Assembly: GCA_031261245.1 (NCBI GenBank)
Contig: JAISKU010000112.1
Location: 1 to 6,415, forward strand
DNA length: 6,415 nucleotides
Source: Oscillospiraceae bacterium
GTDB taxonomy: Bacteria > Bacillota > Clostridia > Oscillospirales > Oscillospiraceae
Direction: 5' to 3'
Shown: one piece after another, positions 4,663 through 6,415 of the stretch
How positions within the stretch are numbered: the stretch's first letter is position 1
Layout: every line of letters starts with the position of its first letter
Translations under genes and position numbers: made by a program
Notes under the pieces: model-generated
Databases searched by the model: none
Told to the model about the DNA's origin: nothing
The model's input: only the letters and a program-made list of their open reading frames with translations

Positions 4663-5228
4663 AATTTCTTATCGTATCGGGAAACCCGAAAAAGGAAGGG
4701 CTGTGCGCGGACATCACGGCCATTATTGAGAACGGCGCGCGCGACGGCGGCGCGGAGGTCGAGGTGCTCACCGTCGGCGGGCTCGCGCGGTGTCACGTCT
4801 GCGGCGACGGATGGGGAATCTGCCGAGACGAGAACAAGTGCGCGTTCGGCGGCGACGGCTTCGACGAGGCGCAGAAGAAGATGGAGGAGGCGGACGCGAT
4901 TTGCCTCGTGACGCCCGTGTACTGGTGGGAGGTCGAGGAGAGCCTCAAGGGGTTCATCGACCGCCTGCGGCGGTGCGAGTTCAGCTTTTTGTCGCCGGAC
5001 GGCGCGCTGGCGGGAAAGCAGACGCTTCTCGTCACGTCGGCGGGCGGGTCGGGGAACGGGCTGCTGACGGCGCTCGAACAGCTCGACAGGTTCTGTCAGC
5101 ACGTGGGGCTGACGGTTTTCGACAGGTTCGGGTTCAACAGGTGGAACCACGGATACAAAAAGCCCGCCGTCTACGCGGCGGCGCGGGCGATCGCCGAAGG
5201 CCAGGTGAACGGCGCGACGGTGGTGTGA
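4659..5228 (+). CDS. Flavodoxin-fold NAD(P)H-dependent FMN reductase-like protein with four-cysteine motif
   Basis: 189 residues with a GTG start that overlaps the ybaB stop (GTGA) and is preceded by GGGAGGA (4644-4650). The opening MKFLIVSGNPKKEGLC is a flavodoxin-like first strand and phosphate loop for FMN. TPVYWWEVEESLKGFIDRL (about residues 87-105) is the second flavin-contacting segment typical of FMN reductases and iron-sulfur flavoproteins. TSAGGSGNG follows near residue 126. Between the two flavin segments lies Cys45-x2-Cys48-x6-Cys55-x5-Cys61 in CHVCGDGWGIC...KC. This resembles the cluster region of iron-sulfur flavoproteins but with different spacing, so metal or cluster binding is only possible, not shown. 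It probably transfers electrons or reduces a small substrate in the cytoplasm; the partner is unknown. It sits where recR is expected. Confidence 0.85.
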   Translation: MKFLIVSGNPKKEGLCADITAIIENGARDGGAEVEVLTVGGLARCHVCGDGWGICRDENKCAFGGDGFDEAQKKMEEADAICLVTPVYWWEVEESLKGFIDRLRRCEFSFLSPDGALAGKQTLLVTSAGGSGNGLLTALEQLDRFCQHVGLTVFDRFGFNRWNHGYKKPAVYAAARAIAEGQVNGATVV

Positions 5229-5240
5229 CAGGTATATATA

Positions 5241-5275
5241 AAAGCGGCGCGTCCGGTGGACGCGCCGCTTTTTTT
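5241..5275. terminator. Strong bidirectional intrinsic terminator
   Basis: A perfect 14-bp stem (5241-5254 with 5258-5271), very GC-rich in its middle, has a 3-base loop GGT and a run of seven T (5269-5275) on the plus strand. On the minus strand the hairpin is followed by TTTTATATATA. It lies between the convergent flavoprotein and nudC genes and can end both transcripts. Confidence 0.95.
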
Positions 5276-5279
5276 CGGT

Positions 5280-6140
5280 TTATTGGGCGAAGTGGTCGTT
5301 TTCGAGGCCGAGGCGGAAGCGTTCTATCATCTCGGCGGTGAGGGCGATGCTCGTATCCTGCGGCGGGACGTCCGCGCGCGTGACCCAGACGCCCTCCGAC
5401 AGCTCGTCCTCCTGAAGCGTCACCGTGTCGTCGCCGTCGAGGTCGCAGTAGAAGCCCGCGAGGATGCTGCCCGACATCGCCCACGGCTGTGAGCGGTAAT
5501 AGCGGATATTTTTTACGCGCAGTCCGACCTCCTCAAAAACCTCACGCCGCACGCACTCCTCAAAGCTCTCCCCGATCTCCACGAAGCCCGCGATGAGCGC
5601 GAAATGCGTTATCGGGCGGTTCGCGTAGCGCGTGAGCATGATTTTTTCGCCGTTTGTCACGCCGACGATGACGACGGGGTTGATCTGCGGGAATTCGTCA
5701 GCGTGGCAGTTGGGGCAGTCCATTTTGCGCTCCACCGCGTTGTGTACGAGCGGCGTGCCGCAGCGCCCGCAGACCGTGCGCTTCTCATACCAGCCGGCGA
5801 GGTGCGCCGCGGTGAGGCCGGCGAAGGCGAGATAGCTCGGTTGGAGCATGTTGAACGCGAACGTCGGGCGCGGCTTGTAGCTCTCCGTGTCCGCGAAGCC
5901 GTCGAGCGGCCAGTTCGCGCCCGCGAGCAGGTAGAACGCCGTGTCGTCCACCGTGAACAGGTACGTGAGCGGCGGGTTGAACGCCGCGAGGTCGGAATAA
6001 ACCGGGACGCGCGGCGCGGCCTCGTCCGCGCAGTCGAGCAGCACCTGATTTTTTTCGTAGATGAGTATGTAGTCGTCGGGGCGGGGGTCGCGGGGCTTGT
6101 ATTCGTTGTGGAATACGTGCGGGGCGATTTCGTGAATCAT
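5280..6140 (-). CDS. nudC: NAD+ diphosphatase (NudC), Nudix hydrolase
   Basis: 286 residues. Splits NAD(H) into NMN(H) and AMP. Characterised NudC enzymes also remove NAD caps from RNA 5' ends (family knowledge). An N-terminal domain (about 1-118) precedes a zinc ribbon with Cys124-x2-Cys127 and Cys142-x2-Cys145. The Nudix box runs from Gly185 through Glu191, Arg199, Glu200, Glu203, Glu204 and Gly206 (GFVEIGES...RREVFEEVGL) and is complete. SQPWAMSGSIL (217-227) is the SQPW signature that separates NAD diphosphatases from other Nudix enzymes. Here the usual PFP after SQPW is AMS. The start codon is preceded by AAGGAG (6148-6153 on the minus strand) at seven bases. It lies 24 bases downstream of the uvrA stop, so the two are likely co-transcribed. 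Confidence 0.95.
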   Translation of the reverse strand: MIHEIAPHVFHNEYKPRDPRPDDYILIYEKNQVLLDCADEAAPRVPVYSDLAAFNPPLTYLFTVDDTAFYLLAGANWPLDGFADTESYKPRPTFAFNMLQPSYLAFAGLTAAHLAGWYEKRTVCGRCGTPLVHNAVERKMDCPNCHADEFPQINPVVIVGVTNGEKIMLTRYANRPITHFALIAGFVEIGESFEECVRREVFEEVGLRVKNIRYYRSQPWAMSGSILAGFYCDLDGDDTVTLQEDELSEGVWVTRADVPPQDTSIALTAEMIERFRLGLENDHFAQ

Positions 6141-6164
6141 GGTGTGGCTCCTTTTGAAGTTATT

Positions 6165-6415
<251 letters not shown>

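Overview
This 6.4 kb window is GC-rich chromosomal DNA that most likely comes from a high-GC Clostridia-type Firmicute (an Oscillospirales- or Christensenellales-like gut anaerobe). That placement is inferred from four things: a large SRP RNA with an Alu domain, the Bacillus/Clostridium gene order SRP RNA - dnaX - ybaB, GTG and TTG starts with strong Shine-Dalgarno sites, and a DnaX with a Firmicutes-type C-terminal domain. No species can be named from the sequence alone.

Layout. Positions 1-1961 (+) hold the last residues of an OmpR/PhoB-type response regulator, a complete sensor histidine kinase, and a short membrane-anchored NMT1/ThiY-like substrate-binding protein that lacks the middle of its fold. 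The three genes overlap by 8 and 4 bases and look translationally coupled. Positions 1978-2318 hold a complete SRP RNA gene with a near-consensus promoter, a 10-bp closing helix and a terminator hairpin. Positions 2319-2465 hold no gene, only two copies of a hairpin-rich repeat. Then come dnaX (2466-4253), a promoter buried in its 3' end, ybaB (TTG start at 4303) and a cysteine-containing flavodoxin-fold protein (4659-5228), closed by a strong terminator at 5241-5275. On the minus strand, converging on that terminator, are nudC (NAD+ diphosphatase) and the C-terminal end of uvrA, which runs off the window.

How the parts work together. The SRP RNA serves co-translational membrane targeting. 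DnaX is the clamp-loader ATPase of DNA polymerase III. YbaB is a nucleoid-associated protein normally found between dnaX and recR. Here the recR position is taken by a flavoprotein. UvrA (excision repair) and NudC (NAD(H) or NAD-cap hydrolysis) probably share a transcript.

Main observation. The poorly conserved linker of DnaX, between the clamp-loader core and the C-terminal domain, is largely built from palindromic repeat elements. One of them is about 92% identical to a repeat in the non-coding leader just upstream of the same gene. Another occurs twice as a perfect 29-bp copy in the same reading frame, giving the same peptide GSSRTPTPT. The linker appears to have grown by capture of mobile intergenic repeats into an essential replication gene.
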